A DNA stretch of 64,000 bases from NCBI RefSeq assembly GCF_000813745.1, contig NZ_JWLC01000025.1:251610-315609 (forward strand), given 5' to 3'. Each line of letters starts with the position of its first letter. Within the stretch, counting starts at the first letter, position 1. A program made the translations under genes and the position numbers. The stretch is from Leisingera sp. ANG-M1. Its GTDB lineage: Bacteria; Pseudomonadota; Alphaproteobacteria; Rhodobacterales; Rhodobacteraceae. This document shows, in pieces, positions 1 to 8,411 of the stretch. The notes beneath the pieces are model-generated. The model did no database searches, was not told the origin of the DNA, and saw only the letters and a program-made list of their open reading frames with translations.

Positions 1-284
1 CCCGCCGCAGGCGCTGATGCCGCTGAGGCATCATAGGTCTCGCCGTCTTCCAGCAGCACCGCGATGGCGGTGTTCACCTTCACGCCTTCGCTGCCTTCGC
101 CGATCAGGATCTTGCCGACGATGCCCTCGTCAACGGCTTCAAACTCCATCGTCGCCTTGTCGGTTTCGATCTCAGCCAGGATATCGCCGGAGCTGACGGT
201 ATCGCCTTCTTTGACCAGCCATTTGGCCAGAGTGCCTTCTTCCATGGTCGGCGACAGGGCCGGCATCAGAATCTCAGTTGCCAT
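1..284 (-). CDS. pdhB: Pyruvate dehydrogenase E1 component beta subunit, N-terminal lipoyl domain (partial)
   Basis: The gene runs off the left edge, so only about 94 N-terminal residues are visible. They form a complete biotinyl-lipoyl domain: it opens [20 protein letters not shown] and carries the lipoyl-lysine motif ETDKA near residue 43, followed by an Ala-rich linker. In alphaproteobacteria both E1-beta (PdhB) and E2 (PdhC) begin this way. The position directly after pdhA and the VOC gene, with a 3-nt gap, favours pdhB. The lipoyl domain shuttles acetyl groups in the cytosolic pyruvate dehydrogenase complex. E2 remains possible because the catalytic part lies outside the window. Confidence 0.82.
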   Translation of the reverse strand, partial: MATEILMPALSPTMEEGTLAKWLVKEGDTVSSGDILAEIETDKATMEFEAVDEGIVGKILIGEGSEGVKVNTAIAVLLEDGETYDASAASAPAA

Positions 285-287
285 GTC

Positions 288-677
288 TCAGTTTCCCTCC
301 GGGGCCGGGGTGATCATCCCGACGATGTTTCCTTGTCCGTCTTCCACATAGGCGCAGCGGCCGATGCCGGGGTAGTCGGTTGGCGGCAGCGCTTCAGCGC
401 CGCCGTTGGCCAGCGCCCAGGCATAGCGCTCGTCGCAATCGGCGACCTCGAACGTCATGGTGCCGCCGCGCACCGGGCTGCCGGCTGCAGGGGCTCCGCC
501 CATGCGCTGCATCAGCCCGCCGGTCAGACCCAGGCTCATACCGATCTGGTCGCCTTCGATCAGATGGTAGCCAACGTCCTCGCCGCCGGGCATGGCGGAA
601 AAGCTCCAGCCGAACAGGCCTGAATAAAAGGTCTTGGCCTGCTCCACATCGCTTGCGTGAATTTCAAAATGGGGCAT
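288..677 (-). CDS. VOC (glyoxalase/bleomycin resistance) family protein
   Basis: A 129-residue protein of the vicinal oxygen chelate fold. It has one beta-alpha-beta-beta-beta unit with HFEIHASDVEQAKTFYSGLF at the N-terminus and an EVADCDERYAWALANGG segment near residue 78, ending in the usual VEDGQGNIVGMI strand. It lies 3 nt after the pdhA stop and 3 nt before pdhB, so it is almost certainly co-transcribed with the complex. VOC proteins are dioxygenases, lyases or binding proteins; the substrate here cannot be told from sequence. Its fixed place inside the pdh operon suggests a role tied to 2-oxoacid or aldehyde metabolism, but that is inference. Confidence 0.85.
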   Translation of the reverse strand: MPHFEIHASDVEQAKTFYSGLFGWSFSAMPGGEDVGYHLIEGDQIGMSLGLTGGLMQRMGGAPAAGSPVRGGTMTFEVADCDERYAWALANGGAEALPPTDYPGIGRCAYVEDGQGNIVGMITPAPEGN

Positions 678-680
678 CGC

Positions 681-1676
681 TCAGCCCTCGGCGTAGATGT
701 CGGTCCACAGCTCTTCCAGAGCCGGCTCCGGGCTCTCTTTGGCGAAGTCTGCGGATTTGTTGACGATCTCCTTGATTTCCTTGTCGATCGCCTTGAGGTC
801 TTCCTCGGTGGCGTGCTTGCCGGTCAGCAGCATGTCGCGGACCTGCTCGATCGGGTCGCGCTCCTCACGCATTTTCTGGACCTCTTCGCGAGTGCGGTAC
901 TTGGCCGGATCCGACATCGAGTGGCCGCGGTAGCGGTAGGTTTTGACTTCCAGGATATAGGGGCCTTTGCCCGAGCGGCAGTGGGCGACGGCGCGTTCGC
1001 CGGCTTCCTTGACGCTGAGGACATTCATGCCGTCGACGGCTTCGCCCGGGATCCCGAACGCAGCACCGCGGGTGTAGATGTCGGGGGTCGAGGTGGAGCG
1101 CGCCTGGGCGGTGCCCATGGCGTACTGGTTGTTCTCGATCACGAAGACAACCGGCAGGTCCCAGAGAGCGGCCATGTTGAAGGTCTCATAAACCTGGCCC
1201 TGGTTGGCGGCGCCGTCACCGAAATAGGTGAAGGTGACGCGGCCGTTGCCTTTGTATTTGTCGGCGAATGCCAAGCCGGCGCCCAGCGGCACCTGGGCGC
1301 CGACGATGCCGTGGCCGCCATAGAAATGCTTCTCTTTCGAGAACATGTGCATGGAGCCGCCTTTTCCCTTGGAATAGCCGCCCTCGCGGCCGGTGAGTTC
1401 GGCCATGACGCCATCGGGGTCCATGCCGCAGGCCAGCATATGGCCGTGGTCGCGGTAGGAGGTGATCCGCTTGTCGCCTTCCTCGGCGGCGGCCTCAAGC
1501 CCCACAACAACCGCTTCCTGGCCGATGTACAGGTGGCAGAAGCCCCCGATCAGCCCCATGCCATATAGCTGGCCCGATTTTTCCTCGAATCGGCGGATCA
1601 GCAGCATTTCGCGGTAGTACTTGGTCAGTTCTTCGGCAGAAACGTTTGGTTTCTTTGCGCTTTTTCTAGCGGCCAT
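681..1676 (-). CDS. pdhA: Pyruvate dehydrogenase E1 component alpha subunit
   Basis: This 331-residue subunit forms, with PdhB, the thiamine diphosphate-dependent E1 that decarboxylates pyruvate and acetylates the lipoyl group of E2. Recognisable blocks are the E1-alpha start LLIRRFEEKSGQLYGMGLIG, the TPP-binding GDGAANQGQVYE with a following ENNQYAMGT, and the phosphorylation-loop-like YRYRGHSMSDP. I chose the ATG at 1676 because GGGGGAG lies about 8 nt upstream and the protein then begins MAARKSAKKP as in relatives; an in-frame TTG at 1721 would add 15 unlikely residues. It heads the pdhA-VOC-pdhB operon, and a palindrome upstream is shared with lpdA. Confidence 0.95.
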   Translation of the reverse strand: MAARKSAKKPNVSAEELTKYYREMLLIRRFEEKSGQLYGMGLIGGFCHLYIGQEAVVVGLEAAAEEGDKRITSYRDHGHMLACGMDPDGVMAELTGREGGYSKGKGGSMHMFSKEKHFYGGHGIVGAQVPLGAGLAFADKYKGNGRVTFTYFGDGAANQGQVYETFNMAALWDLPVVFVIENNQYAMGTAQARSTSTPDIYTRGAAFGIPGEAVDGMNVLSVKEAGERAVAHCRSGKGPYILEVKTYRYRGHSMSDPAKYRTREEVQKMREERDPIEQVRDMLLTGKHATEEDLKAIDKEIKEIVNKSADFAKESPEPALEELWTDIYAEG

Positions 1677-1703
1677 GGTGGTCGGCTCCCCCTGAAGGCT
1701 AGA

Positions 1704-1719
1704 TAGTTTAGTGTTAAAC
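1704..1719. promoter_or_regulatory. Candidate operator shared by pdhA and lpdA
   Basis: The sequence TAGTTTA-GTGT-TAAAC lies 28 nt upstream of the chosen pdhA start. The same TAGTTTA-N4-TAAAC core recurs 33 nt upstream of lpdA (21913-21930), there as part of a longer perfect inverted repeat. Two genes of one enzyme complex sharing a palindrome at similar distance suggests a common regulator, but the binding protein is unknown. Confidence 0.5.
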
Positions 1720-1872
1720 AAACTGATAGCGGGTTTTTCGCCGCCTGGGTAGTGTTATTCTGCCGCGGGGTTTCCAGCGCGTAAAAAACCGCTGAGAACG
1801 CGCAAAAATGCCACGCTGCCGGTGGCAGGCGCGGCCTGGAGGTTTTTGAAGTACGGGTGCCGGAGCGGGGCC

Positions 1873-2172
1873 CTAGCGGATCACAATCTCGTCTGCGCGG
1901 ACCAGGCCGAGCACCGAGCGCGCCTGCTCGTCGAGGAGGTCGAGGTCGAGGTAGTCGTCCGACAGGCGGCGGGTGAGGTTTTCCATCTCGGCAGCCTGGG
2001 ACTGGAGGCGGCCGAGATCCAGCTGCAGTTCTTCTGCCTCAGCCTGGATCTCGACCCTCCGGAACAGGCCGAAGTCGCCCTGCACAGCAGCAAAGGTGAA
2101 ATATGCGCTGAGCGCGAATGCGGCTGCAAAGAAGGCGATGGCGCCCAAGGGCGGGCGGTTGCTTCGGGTCAC
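1873..2172 (-). CDS. FtsB/DivIC-type septum formation initiator family protein
   Basis: A 99-residue bitopic protein. A short basic N-terminus (MTRSNRPP) is followed by one membrane segment at about residues 10-30 and then a coiled coil rich in Glu, Leu and Gln (about 38-75), with a conserved-looking tail DLLDEQARSVLGLVRADEIV. This is the plan of FtsB/DivIC, which joins FtsL and FtsQ in the divisome at the inner membrane and periplasm. It sits about 200 nt upstream of pdhA on the same strand, the usual alphaproteobacterial arrangement. Identity with FtsB rather than another FtsB-like protein is inferred from size, topology and context. Confidence 0.8.
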   Translation of the reverse strand: MTRSNRPPLGAIAFFAAAFALSAYFTFAAVQGDFGLFRRVEIQAEAEELQLDLGRLQSQAAEMENLTRRLSDDYLDLDLLDEQARSVLGLVRADEIVIR

Positions 2173-2334
2173 GTTGAGAGTGCCTGTATGTTACTGCTTA
2201 AGTTTTTGTTTTTGCGCCGTTTCCCGGCGTCTGCATCAAGTATGCCACACCCGGTTCCGCTTGTGAATCCAAAAACTGTCCACAGGGGGTTTATTTTCAT
2301 GTCCAGGCCTTGGGGGCATGGCAGAGGCGCGTTG

Positions 2335-3477
2335 TCAGAGGATCACATCGTGCAGGTCTTTTGAGTGGCTGGTGATCTGTTCGTAGCCGTCTGCGGTGAT
2401 AATAAAGCTGTCGCCGACCTGAGCGCGGAAACTGTCTGTTGAAACCGATCCATCAACTGCAAAAACCATTCCGGGCTGCAAAACGGTTTCGTCGCCGGTA
2501 ACCAGCTGCGGGTTTTCCAGGAAGCTAAAGCCGGTCGCCCGGCCGCAGCGGAAAGGGTAGCTGTAACCTGCCTCCTGAATGACTTCGGCGTATGCGGCAT
2601 GTACGTCCTGCGCCTGCACGCCGGGTGCCAGGCGCTCTAAAGCAGCCTGCTGGCTGGCAACGGCGACCTCGTAGATGCGGGCTTGTTCCGGGGGTGCCTC
2701 GCCAATCCAGAAAGTGCGGTCAAAGCCAAGTTTGAAGCGGTGGAAATTGGTCATTCCGCAGAAACACAGAAACACAGGCTCGCCGTGCTGCATTATGCGG
2801 GTGGAGGCGCGGTGGTGAGTTTTGGTGATCTCCTGGCCAGATGCCATGATCTGCAGGAAATGCGTGTTGGGGGACATGTAAGTGTCTTGGTAATGCGCAT
2901 TCAAGATCTCCGCCGCCTTCCGAGTGCCAGCCTGGGAGGTGGCGATGGCGACCTCGAATTCTGGCACTCCCGCAGAGATGGCATTGCGTCCTGCAGCCAT
3001 CATGGCTCCTGCGACCTCGCCCGCGTGGCGGGCCAGTTGCAGCTCTTCTCGCGACTTGATCATCCTCATGCGAGAAAGTTCTGGAGTGATGCTGACAGTC
3101 CCTTTGTTCCCGGCAAGCTCATTGACATAGGCACGAACAGCCGGGGGCATATGATCGGGCTCGATCGCGATGCTGGACGCTTTTGCGAGGGCGCCGGGCA
3201 GTTCAGCGCGCCACTCAGCGCCGTCGCCGTCATTCCAGGCGGCGATGCGGTCCACACGGGCCACGGTTTCCGCCATCACAACATCAATCACTGGTGTGAT
3301 AAGAAGGCTCTGGCCGTCACGCGGCACTGCCAGGATCGTCGGGCGGCCAAACTCCATATGCAAGTAGTCATAGTAGCCAGTCAGGTAATAGACGCTGTCG
3401 TCGTCTGTAATCAGGGCCACGTCGATGCCAGCGCTCGCCATCCCCTCCCGCAAGCGGTCCATACGCGCCTGAAACAT
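2335..3477 (-). CDS. M24 (creatinase/prolidase) family protein lacking metal ligands
   Basis: A 380-residue two-domain protein: a creatinase N-terminal domain (about 1-135) and a pita-bread M24 domain (about 145-375). The five metal ligands of aminopeptidase P (Asp, Asp, His, Glu, Glu) are not present at the expected spots: the strands read LCFCGMTNFHRF, GFDRTF, CGRATGFSF, FAVDGSV and AQVGDSF. A HHR motif at 221-223 matches the catalytic His region of creatinase, and Asp253 and Asp342 sit where creatinase has Glu. It is therefore likely a metal-independent C-N hydrolase related to creatinase or ectoine hydrolase rather than a true aminopeptidase. It follows pgk after a terminator; the substrate is unknown. 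Confidence 0.75.
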   Translation of the reverse strand: MFQARMDRLREGMASAGIDVALITDDDSVYYLTGYYDYLHMEFGRPTILAVPRDGQSLLITPVIDVVMAETVARVDRIAAWNDGDGAEWRAELPGALAKASSIAIEPDHMPPAVRAYVNELAGNKGTVSITPELSRMRMIKSREELQLARHAGEVAGAMMAAGRNAISAGVPEFEVAIATSQAGTRKAAEILNAHYQDTYMSPNTHFLQIMASGQEITKTHHRASTRIMQHGEPVFLCFCGMTNFHRFKLGFDRTFWIGEAPPEQARIYEVAVASQQAALERLAPGVQAQDVHAAYAEVIQEAGYSYPFRCGRATGFSFLENPQLVTGDETVLQPGMVFAVDGSVSTDSFRAQVGDSFIITADGYEQITSHSKDLHDVIL

Positions 3478-3561
3478 CCCGGTGCCTCCCTGATCCGGAT
3501 TTCTGAGGAAGACGCTAGGGGCAAGCCGTGCCTCGCGGCAAAGGTTTTATTGTCCCGTGAC

Positions 3562-3593
3562 AAAGAAAACGCCCCGGCGGGAAGGCCAGGGCG
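3562..3593 (-). terminator. Rho-independent terminator of pgk
   Basis: On the minus strand a 9-bp stem (CGCCCTGGC / GCCGGGGCG, one G-U pair) with loop CTTCCC is followed by TTTTCTTT. It lies about 30 nt after the pgk stop codon and separates pgk from the M24 gene. Confidence 0.8.
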
Positions 3594-3621
3594 CGAGTCC
3601 GAACAGGTCAGTGCCTGCGGT

Positions 3622-4812
3622 TTACTGGTCCAGCGCCGCGACACCGGGCAGTTCTTTGCCTTCCATCCATTCCAGGAAGGCGCCGCCGGCGGTGGAAATG
3701 TAGCTGAAGTCGCCCGCGGCGCCGGAGGCGTTAAGCGCTGCCACAGTGTCACCGCCGCCCGCTACCGAAATCAGCTGGCCTGCACGGGTCAGGGCGGCCG
3801 CTTTCAGGGCAGCTGCGTTGGTGGCGGCATCAAACGGCTCAAACTCAAACGCGCCCAGCGGGCCGTTCCAGATCAGCGTCTTGCTGTTCTCGAAAACCTC
3901 GTTGATGCGGGTCAGGCTGTCGGGGCCTGCGTCCAGGATCATGCCGTCTTCGGGGCACTGGTCAGCGGCCAGGATTTCATGCTCGGCGTGGGCTTCGAAT
4001 TTCTTCGCGACCACGATGTCGGAGGGCAGGATGATCTCGCAGCCTGCGGCCTCGGCCTTGGCGAGGATCTCGGCGGCGGTGTCCTTCATGATGCGTTCAG
4101 CCAGCGAGATGCCAACCGGCAGGCCCTTGGCTACCAGGAAGGTGTTGGCCATGCCGCCGCCGATCACCAGGTGGTCGACCTTCTCAATGAGGTTGCCCAG
4201 CAGTTCCAGCTTGGTGGAGACCTTGGCACCGCCGACAACAGCTGTGACCGGGCGCTGCGGCTGGCCCAGGGCGCTTTCCAGCGCTTCCAGCTCGGCCTGC
4301 ATCAGACGGCCGGCGCAGGCGGGCAGCAGGCGGGCGATGGCCTCGGTGGAGCTGTGCGCGCGGTGGGCGGCAGAGAAGGCATCGTTGCAGTAAACTTCGC
4401 CCAGGCGTGCCATGCCGGCGGCCAGTTCCGGGTCGTTCTTGGTTTCGGCTGCGTGGAAGCGGGTGTTTTCCAGCAGCAGCACTTCACCCGGCTGCAGCGC
4501 GTCAGCTGCGGCCTCGGCACCGGCCCCGACGCAATCGGCGGCAAACAGCACCTTGGTTTCAAAGGCGCGCTCCAGCGTCGGCACCAGCTGATTCAGCGAC
4601 AGGTTTTCACGGCGCTCGCCGCCGGGACGGCCGAAGTGCGCGAGCAGGATCGGCTTGCCGCCGGCGGCCAGGATGTCGCGCACGGTTGGGGCGATGCGGC
4701 GGATGCGGGTGGAGTCGGTCACAACCCCGTCGACGATCGGCACGTTGATGTCCACGCGCACCAGGACGCGCTTGCCGTTCAGATCCATGTCGTCGAGTGT
4801 TTTCCAGCCCAT
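3622..4812 (-). CDS. pgk: Phosphoglycerate kinase
   Basis: A full-length 396-residue enzyme catalysing 1,3-bisphosphoglycerate + ADP to 3-phosphoglycerate + ATP in the cytosol. Visible hallmarks are the N-terminal [15 protein letters not shown], the substrate-binding HFGRPGG near residue 60, the inter-domain [13 protein letters not shown] near 165, the nucleotide-binding [12 protein letters not shown], and the C-terminal [10 protein letters not shown]. It is divergently arranged with the cyclophilin gene at 4952 and ends at its own terminator. gap lies 41 kb away in this window, so the usual gap-pgk linkage is absent here. Confidence 0.97.
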   Translation of the reverse strand: MGWKTLDDMDLNGKRVLVRVDINVPIVDGVVTDSTRIRRIAPTVRDILAAGGKPILLAHFGRPGGERRENLSLNQLVPTLERAFETKVLFAADCVGAGAEAAADALQPGEVLLLENTRFHAAETKNDPELAAGMARLGEVYCNDAFSAAHRAHSSTEAIARLLPACAGRLMQAELEALESALGQPQRPVTAVVGGAKVSTKLELLGNLIEKVDHLVIGGGMANTFLVAKGLPVGISLAERIMKDTAAEILAKAEAAGCEIILPSDIVVAKKFEAHAEHEILAADQCPEDGMILDAGPDSLTRINEVFENSKTLIWNGPLGAFEFEPFDAATNAAALKAAALTRAGQLISVAGGGDTVAALNASGAAGDFSYISTAGGAFLEWMEGKELPGVAALDQ

Positions 4813-4951
4813 CTGCGGAGCCCCCTATGGTGAATATGCAGGTAAATCCGGGCGCTGTTTCGGGGGTTTTTGCGCATCAGTCAATGCTCCCTTGGCATTT
4901 GCGAGCGCTACCCTTAACTATCGTTGCAAATTTCGACGACAGGAGGGCCAG

Positions 4952-5458
4952 ATGGCCGAGATCAAAGACCCCGAAAACACCGTCATCATCGAGCTGAAGG
5001 ACGGCAATGTTGTCATCGAGCTGCTGCCCGACGTGGCGCCGAAGCACTCTGAGCGGATGAAAGAACTGGCGCGCGCAGGCGAATACGACAACGTCTGCTT
5101 CCACCGTGTGATCGACGGCTTCATGGCGCAGACCGGCGACGTGGCCAACGGCGACATGGAAGACGGCTTCAATATCCGCATGGCGGGCACCGGCGGCTCC
5201 TCGCTGCCGAACCTGCCGGCTGAGTTCTCGAAGCTGCCGCATGACCGCGGCACCCTGGGCGCAGCCCGTTCCGCCAACCCGGATTCGGCCAACTCGCAGT
5301 TCTTCATCAACTTCAAGGACAACCACTTCCTGAACGGCCAGTACACCGTTTACGGCCGTGTCATCGAAGGCATGGAGCATGTCGACGCGATCACCCGCGG
5401 CGAGCCGCCTGCGGAGCCGGACCGGATGATCTCGGTCAAGGTTGCTGCGGATGCGTAA
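4952..5458 (+). CDS. Cytosolic cyclophilin-type peptidyl-prolyl cis-trans isomerase
   Basis: A 168-residue cyclophilin with no signal peptide. The catalytic core is clear: FHRVIDGFMAQTGD (catalytic Arg in FHRV), the SANSQFFI strand and the FLNGQYTVYGRV segment. It isomerises X-Pro bonds during folding. The ATG at 4952 is preceded by a strong AGGAGGG; longer in-frame extension upstream runs into the divergent promoter and is not credible. Its stop overlaps the ATG of the next, exported cyclophilin (ATGCGTAA), so the two are translationally coupled and form a cytosol/periplasm pair. Confidence 0.93.
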   Translation: MAEIKDPENTVIIELKDGNVVIELLPDVAPKHSERMKELARAGEYDNVCFHRVIDGFMAQTGDVANGDMEDGFNIRMAGTGGSSLPNLPAEFSKLPHDRGTLGAARSANPDSANSQFFINFKDNHFLNGQYTVYGRVIEGMEHVDAITRGEPPAEPDRMISVKVAADA

Positions 5459-6002
5459 GGCGCTGAGCCTGGTGGCCCTGCTGGCAGCAGGGCCTGCCTT
5501 TGCCTCCGGCCTGGAAATCCAGGTCGAAGGCGAAGCCAACGGCACTATCAAAATCGACCTGTTCGAGGATGTGGCGCCCAAGCACGTGGAGCAGATCACC
5601 GCGCTGGCTGGTGAAGGCCAGTATGACGGCGTGGTGTTCCACCGGGTCATCGAAGGCTTCATGGCGCAGACCGGTGATGTCGAGTTTGGCCGCATTGGCG
5701 GCGATATGCGCTATGCCGGGCGCGGCGGCTCCAGCCGTCCGGACCTGCCGGCCGAGTTCTCGGAGCTGCCGTTTGACCGCGGCGTGGTCGGCATGGCGCG
5801 CTCGCAGAGCCCAGACAGCGCAAACTCGCAATTCTTCATCATGTTCGATGCGGGCCATTTCCTGAACGGCCAGTACACGGTTGTCGGCAAGGTAACCGAG
5901 GGCATGGATGTGGTAGATGCGATCAAGCTAGGCAGCAAAAGCGCGAATGGCGTCGTGGTTGGTCAGCCTGACACCATGACCAAGGTGACCGTCACCGAGT
6001 GA
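5451..6002 (+). CDS. Periplasmic cyclophilin-type peptidyl-prolyl cis-trans isomerase
   Basis: A 183-residue cyclophilin with an N-terminal signal peptide (MRKALSLVALLAAGPAFASG, cleavage probably after AFA or AFAS). The domain repeats the motifs of its upstream neighbour: FHRVIEGFMAQTGD, SANSQFFI and FLNGQYTVVGKV. It should act on proteins folding in the periplasm. The ATG at 5451 overlaps the stop of the preceding gene by 8 nt; a TTG at 5442 is in frame but less likely. The close similarity of the two adjacent genes points to a local duplication followed by gain or loss of the export signal. Confidence 0.92.
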   Translation: MRKALSLVALLAAGPAFASGLEIQVEGEANGTIKIDLFEDVAPKHVEQITALAGEGQYDGVVFHRVIEGFMAQTGDVEFGRIGGDMRYAGRGGSSRPDLPAEFSELPFDRGVVGMARSQSPDSANSQFFIMFDAGHFLNGQYTVVGKVTEGMDVVDAIKLGSKSANGVVVGQPDTMTKVTVTE

Positions 6003-6021
6003 TCTGCTTGGTTTGACTGAT

Positions 6022-6059
6022 AAAAGGCCCGCTTCCAGTCCAGGAAGCGGGCCTTTTTT
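6022..6059 (+). terminator. Rho-independent terminator of the cyclophilin pair
   Basis: A long perfect stem (AAAAGGCCCGCTTCC / GGAAGCGGGCCTTTT) with a 6-nt loop and a T-run, 20 nt after the second cyclophilin stop. Confidence 0.92.
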
Positions 6060-6062
6060 ATG

Positions 6063-6080
6063 GTTAACGCACCGTTAAAC
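6063..6080. promoter_or_regulatory. CtrA-type box (TTAA-N7-TTAA) upstream of the DUF3179 gene
   Basis: GTTAACGCACCGTTAAAC contains TTAA-N7-TTAA (6064-6078), the full consensus spacing of the cell-cycle regulator CtrA of alphaproteobacteria. It is about 80 nt before the start of the DUF3179 gene. Occupancy is inferred from the motif only. Confidence 0.4.
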
Positions 6081-6158
6081 TGACGTCACAAGCGTGTGTT
6101 TCCCACTATTCCCCCGGCATCGGGCTTTCTACTACTGGAGACAGTGGGGAGAGGTGCG

Positions 6159-7121
6159 ATGCTGAAACGCTTGCTGCTGAGTGCCGCTGTTCTGTTTCCC
6201 TGGGCGGCGCAGGCCGGCCCTGGAGAGTGGAAGCGCGAATGGCCGAAAACGGATTTCAATCAGTCTCTGATTTCTGACTGGCGTCAGATCCGGTCGGGCG
6301 GGGTGCCCAAGGATGGCATTCCGGCGCTGGACCGGCCGGAGTTTGGAGCCGCGGCCAAGGAACGCAGGCTGCAGCCGCGGGAGCCGGTGATCACGCTGGA
6401 GATTGAAGGGGCAAAGCCGCGGGCCTATCCGCTGCGGTACCTGACCTGGCATGAAATCGTGAACGACGAGGTCGCGGGCGTGCCTGTGGCGGTGACCTAT
6501 TGCCCCTTGTGCAATTCCGCGGTGACCTTTGACCGGCGCACCAGGGCAGGGGTGCTGAGTTTTGGGGTCACTGGCAAGCTGCGCTATTCCGACATGGTGA
6601 TGTATGACCGGGAAACCCAAAGCTGGTGGCAGCAGGCGCTTGGCACGGGCATCGTTGGCGAGATGAGCGGCCAGCGGTTGGCCAGCCTGCCCAGCTGGGT
6701 CGAAAGCTGGGAAGAGTTCAAAGCCCGCAACCCGGACGGGGTGGTGATGGCGCAGCCTGCGTACAACAGGCGCTACGGGCACAATCCCTATCAGGGATAT
6801 GACAGTTCGGAATGGCCGTTTCTGTATGACGGCGCGCCGCCGCCGCATGGGATGGCGCCGTTGGACCGGGTGGTGAGGGCTGGAAACCGGGCCTGGCCGC
6901 TGGCCCGGCTGGCGACAACGGGCGAGATCCGGGAGGCGGGCCTGGTGCTGAGCTGGAAGCCGGGCCAGGCGTCCGCGCTGGACACCGGAGCTTTGGCCCG
7001 GGGCCGGGACATCGGTTCGGTTCGGGTGCGGGACACGAGCGGGCTGGATGTGCCGCACGACGTGATGTTTGCTTTTGCGTTTCACGCTTTCTGGCCGGAC
7101 GGCATCTGGATGTTGAAATGA
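6159..7121 (+). CDS. DUF3179 domain-containing exported protein
   Basis: A 320-residue protein beginning with a signal peptide (MLKRLLLSAAVLFPWAAQAG). The DUF3179 core is recognisable from VAVTYCPLCNSAVTFDR, with a paired-Cys motif near residue 117, and from the following LSFGVTGKLRYSDMVMYDR and SWWQQALGTGIVGEM segments. The family's biochemical function is not known; the CPLC motif could bind metal or undergo redox chemistry, but that is conjecture. The start at 6159 is supported by GGGGAGAGG just upstream. It ends at a shared bidirectional terminator facing an RTX gene. Confidence 0.88.
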   Translation: MLKRLLLSAAVLFPWAAQAGPGEWKREWPKTDFNQSLISDWRQIRSGGVPKDGIPALDRPEFGAAAKERRLQPREPVITLEIEGAKPRAYPLRYLTWHEIVNDEVAGVPVAVTYCPLCNSAVTFDRRTRAGVLSFGVTGKLRYSDMVMYDRETQSWWQQALGTGIVGEMSGQRLASLPSWVESWEEFKARNPDGVVMAQPAYNRRYGHNPYQGYDSSEWPFLYDGAPPPHGMAPLDRVVRAGNRAWPLARLATTGEIREAGLVLSWKPGQASALDTGALARGRDIGSVRVRDTSGLDVPHDVMFAFAFHAFWPDGIWMLK

Positions 7122-7122
7122 A

Positions 7123-7151
7123 AACGGCGCGCCTCTCCGAGGCGCGCCGTT
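7123..7151. terminator. Bidirectional terminator between DUF3179 and RTX genes
   Basis: A perfect 12-bp stem AACGGCGCGCCT / AGGCGCGCCGTT with loop CTCCG lies between two convergent genes. It abuts the DUF3179 stop and is 19 nt after the RTX stop on the other strand. Confidence 0.75.
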
Positions 7152-7169
7152 ATGAGTGAGGTGAAGGCG

Positions 7170-8411
7170 TCAGAACAGGAAGTTGTCCGCGTTTTCAATC
7201 TCTTCAAGGGTGGTGTTTTCAACCAGAATGGTAACGTTGGAGAACGAGATGAGGACGTCGCTGCCCTGCTCCTCAAAATCCAGCTGACGGAACCGGGAAG
7301 CACCGCGGCCGATCTCGATAAGGTCTTCACCGGCGGTGAAATCGGTGATCGTGTCATTGCCGTGGCCTTTGTGGAAGACAAACACATCTTCCTGCCTGCC
7401 GCCGGTAAGAACGTCGTTGCCCTTGTGGCCGAGCAGTCTGTCGCTGTCATAGCCTCCGTCGAGAGTGTCATTGCCGCTGCCGCCGATGAGCAGGTCGTTG
7501 TCGTTACCGCCATAGAGCCTGTCCTTGCCGGAACTGCCCTTCAGCGTGTCATCGCCATCCCCGCCTAGCAGCCGGTCACTGTGACGGCCGCCATTCAGCT
7601 CATCATCGCCATCTTCACCCTCCAGCCGGTCCCGTCCGCTGCCGCCGAGAAGCTCATCCTGCCCCTCACCGCCGTCAAGGGTGTCACTGCCGCTGCCGCC
7701 CAGCAGGCGGTCGTTTCCTGTTTCGCCCAGAAGGAAGTCGCGGCCGGTCAGACCGGACACGGTGTCGTTGCCGGATCCTCCAAGAATGAGATCATCGGAC
7801 AGGGAGGACGAGTCTCCCGTCAAATTGTTGCCGAAACTGGAACCGGTTTGCAGCGCGAATGTCCGGTCGGTGAACTCAAGCTCTTCAATCGAGTAGATGC
7901 GGTCGCGGCCAGAGGCGGAGTCGATCGTAACTGTGCTGATACTGGAGGACAGTTCAGCATTTTTATAGCTGTCGCTGATGATCAGCCGGTCGGTGCCGGT
8001 GCCGCCAAAGAGCGTATCATCGCCAGAGCCCAGCGAAATCGTGTCGTCGCCGCCATGTGCGTTCCAGGCTTGGCCCTCGGACATGTTGGAGGTGATGGTA
8101 TCGCTTCCGGCGAGAATTCTGGCTTCGACTTGCGAACCGCTCAAGGTCGCAAAGGTGTAGAAGTTGATCGAAAACCCCGAGAAAGACATCACTGATGTGC
8201 CGTTTGAGGTGATGCTTAACCCGGTCAGCGTCCAGGAAAAGGCGGAGGAGGACGAGAAGTCGCCGGTCAGCCGGAAGCCTGCGCCGTTTGTACCGGTAAA
8301 GACGATGAGGCTCGATGTTTGAGTGGTGATCTCTGCATTTGCGAAGTCAGGGGAGTTCAAATCATCCAAAGACCAAGAGCCGTTAAGGTCATTTACTGTG
8401 ACTGTTGCCAT
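7170..8411 (-). CDS. RTX calcium-binding protein, probable type I secretion substrate
   Basis: A 413-residue protein with a non-repetitive N-terminal beta-rich part (about 1-115) and then roughly a dozen RTX nonapeptides of the GGxGxDxLx type in two blocks (about 116-145 and 208-335). The C-terminus (from [16 protein letters not shown] to the final DNFLF) closely matches that of the neighbouring RTX gene and resembles an uncleaved type I secretion signal. RTX repeats bind calcium and fold outside the cell. No ABC transporter or membrane fusion gene is nearby, so export must use a system encoded elsewhere. The biological role is unknown. Confidence 0.88.
   Translation of the reverse strand: MATVTVNDLNGSWSLDDLNSPDFANAEITTQTSSLIVFTGTNGAGFRLTGDFSSSSAFSWTLTGLSITSNGTSVMSFSGFSINFYTFATLSGSQVEARILAGSDTITSNMSEGQAWNAHGGDDTISLGSGDDTLFGGTGTDRLIISDSYKNAELSSSISTVTIDSASGRDRIYSIEELEFTDRTFALQTGSSFGNNLTGDSSSLSDDLILGGSGNDTVSGLTGRDFLLGETGNDRLLGGSGSDTLDGGEGQDELLGGSGRDRLEGEDGDDELNGGRHSDRLLGGDGDDTLKGSSGKDRLYGGNDNDLLIGGSGNDTLDGGYDSDRLLGHKGNDVLTGGRQEDVFVFHKGHGNDTITDFTAGEDLIEIGRGASRFRQLDFEEQGSDVLISFSNVTILVENTTLEEIENADNFLF

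Noticed and set aside
657-1568. Long plus-strand open frame of 303 codons opposite pdhA
   Set aside because: It is the antisense shadow of pdhA, whose motifs are unmistakable on the minus strand.
2683-4833. Plus-strand open frame of 716 codons across the M24 gene and pgk
   Set aside because: It spans two convincing minus-strand genes and a terminator, and its product has no recognisable domain; a GC-rich antisense shadow.
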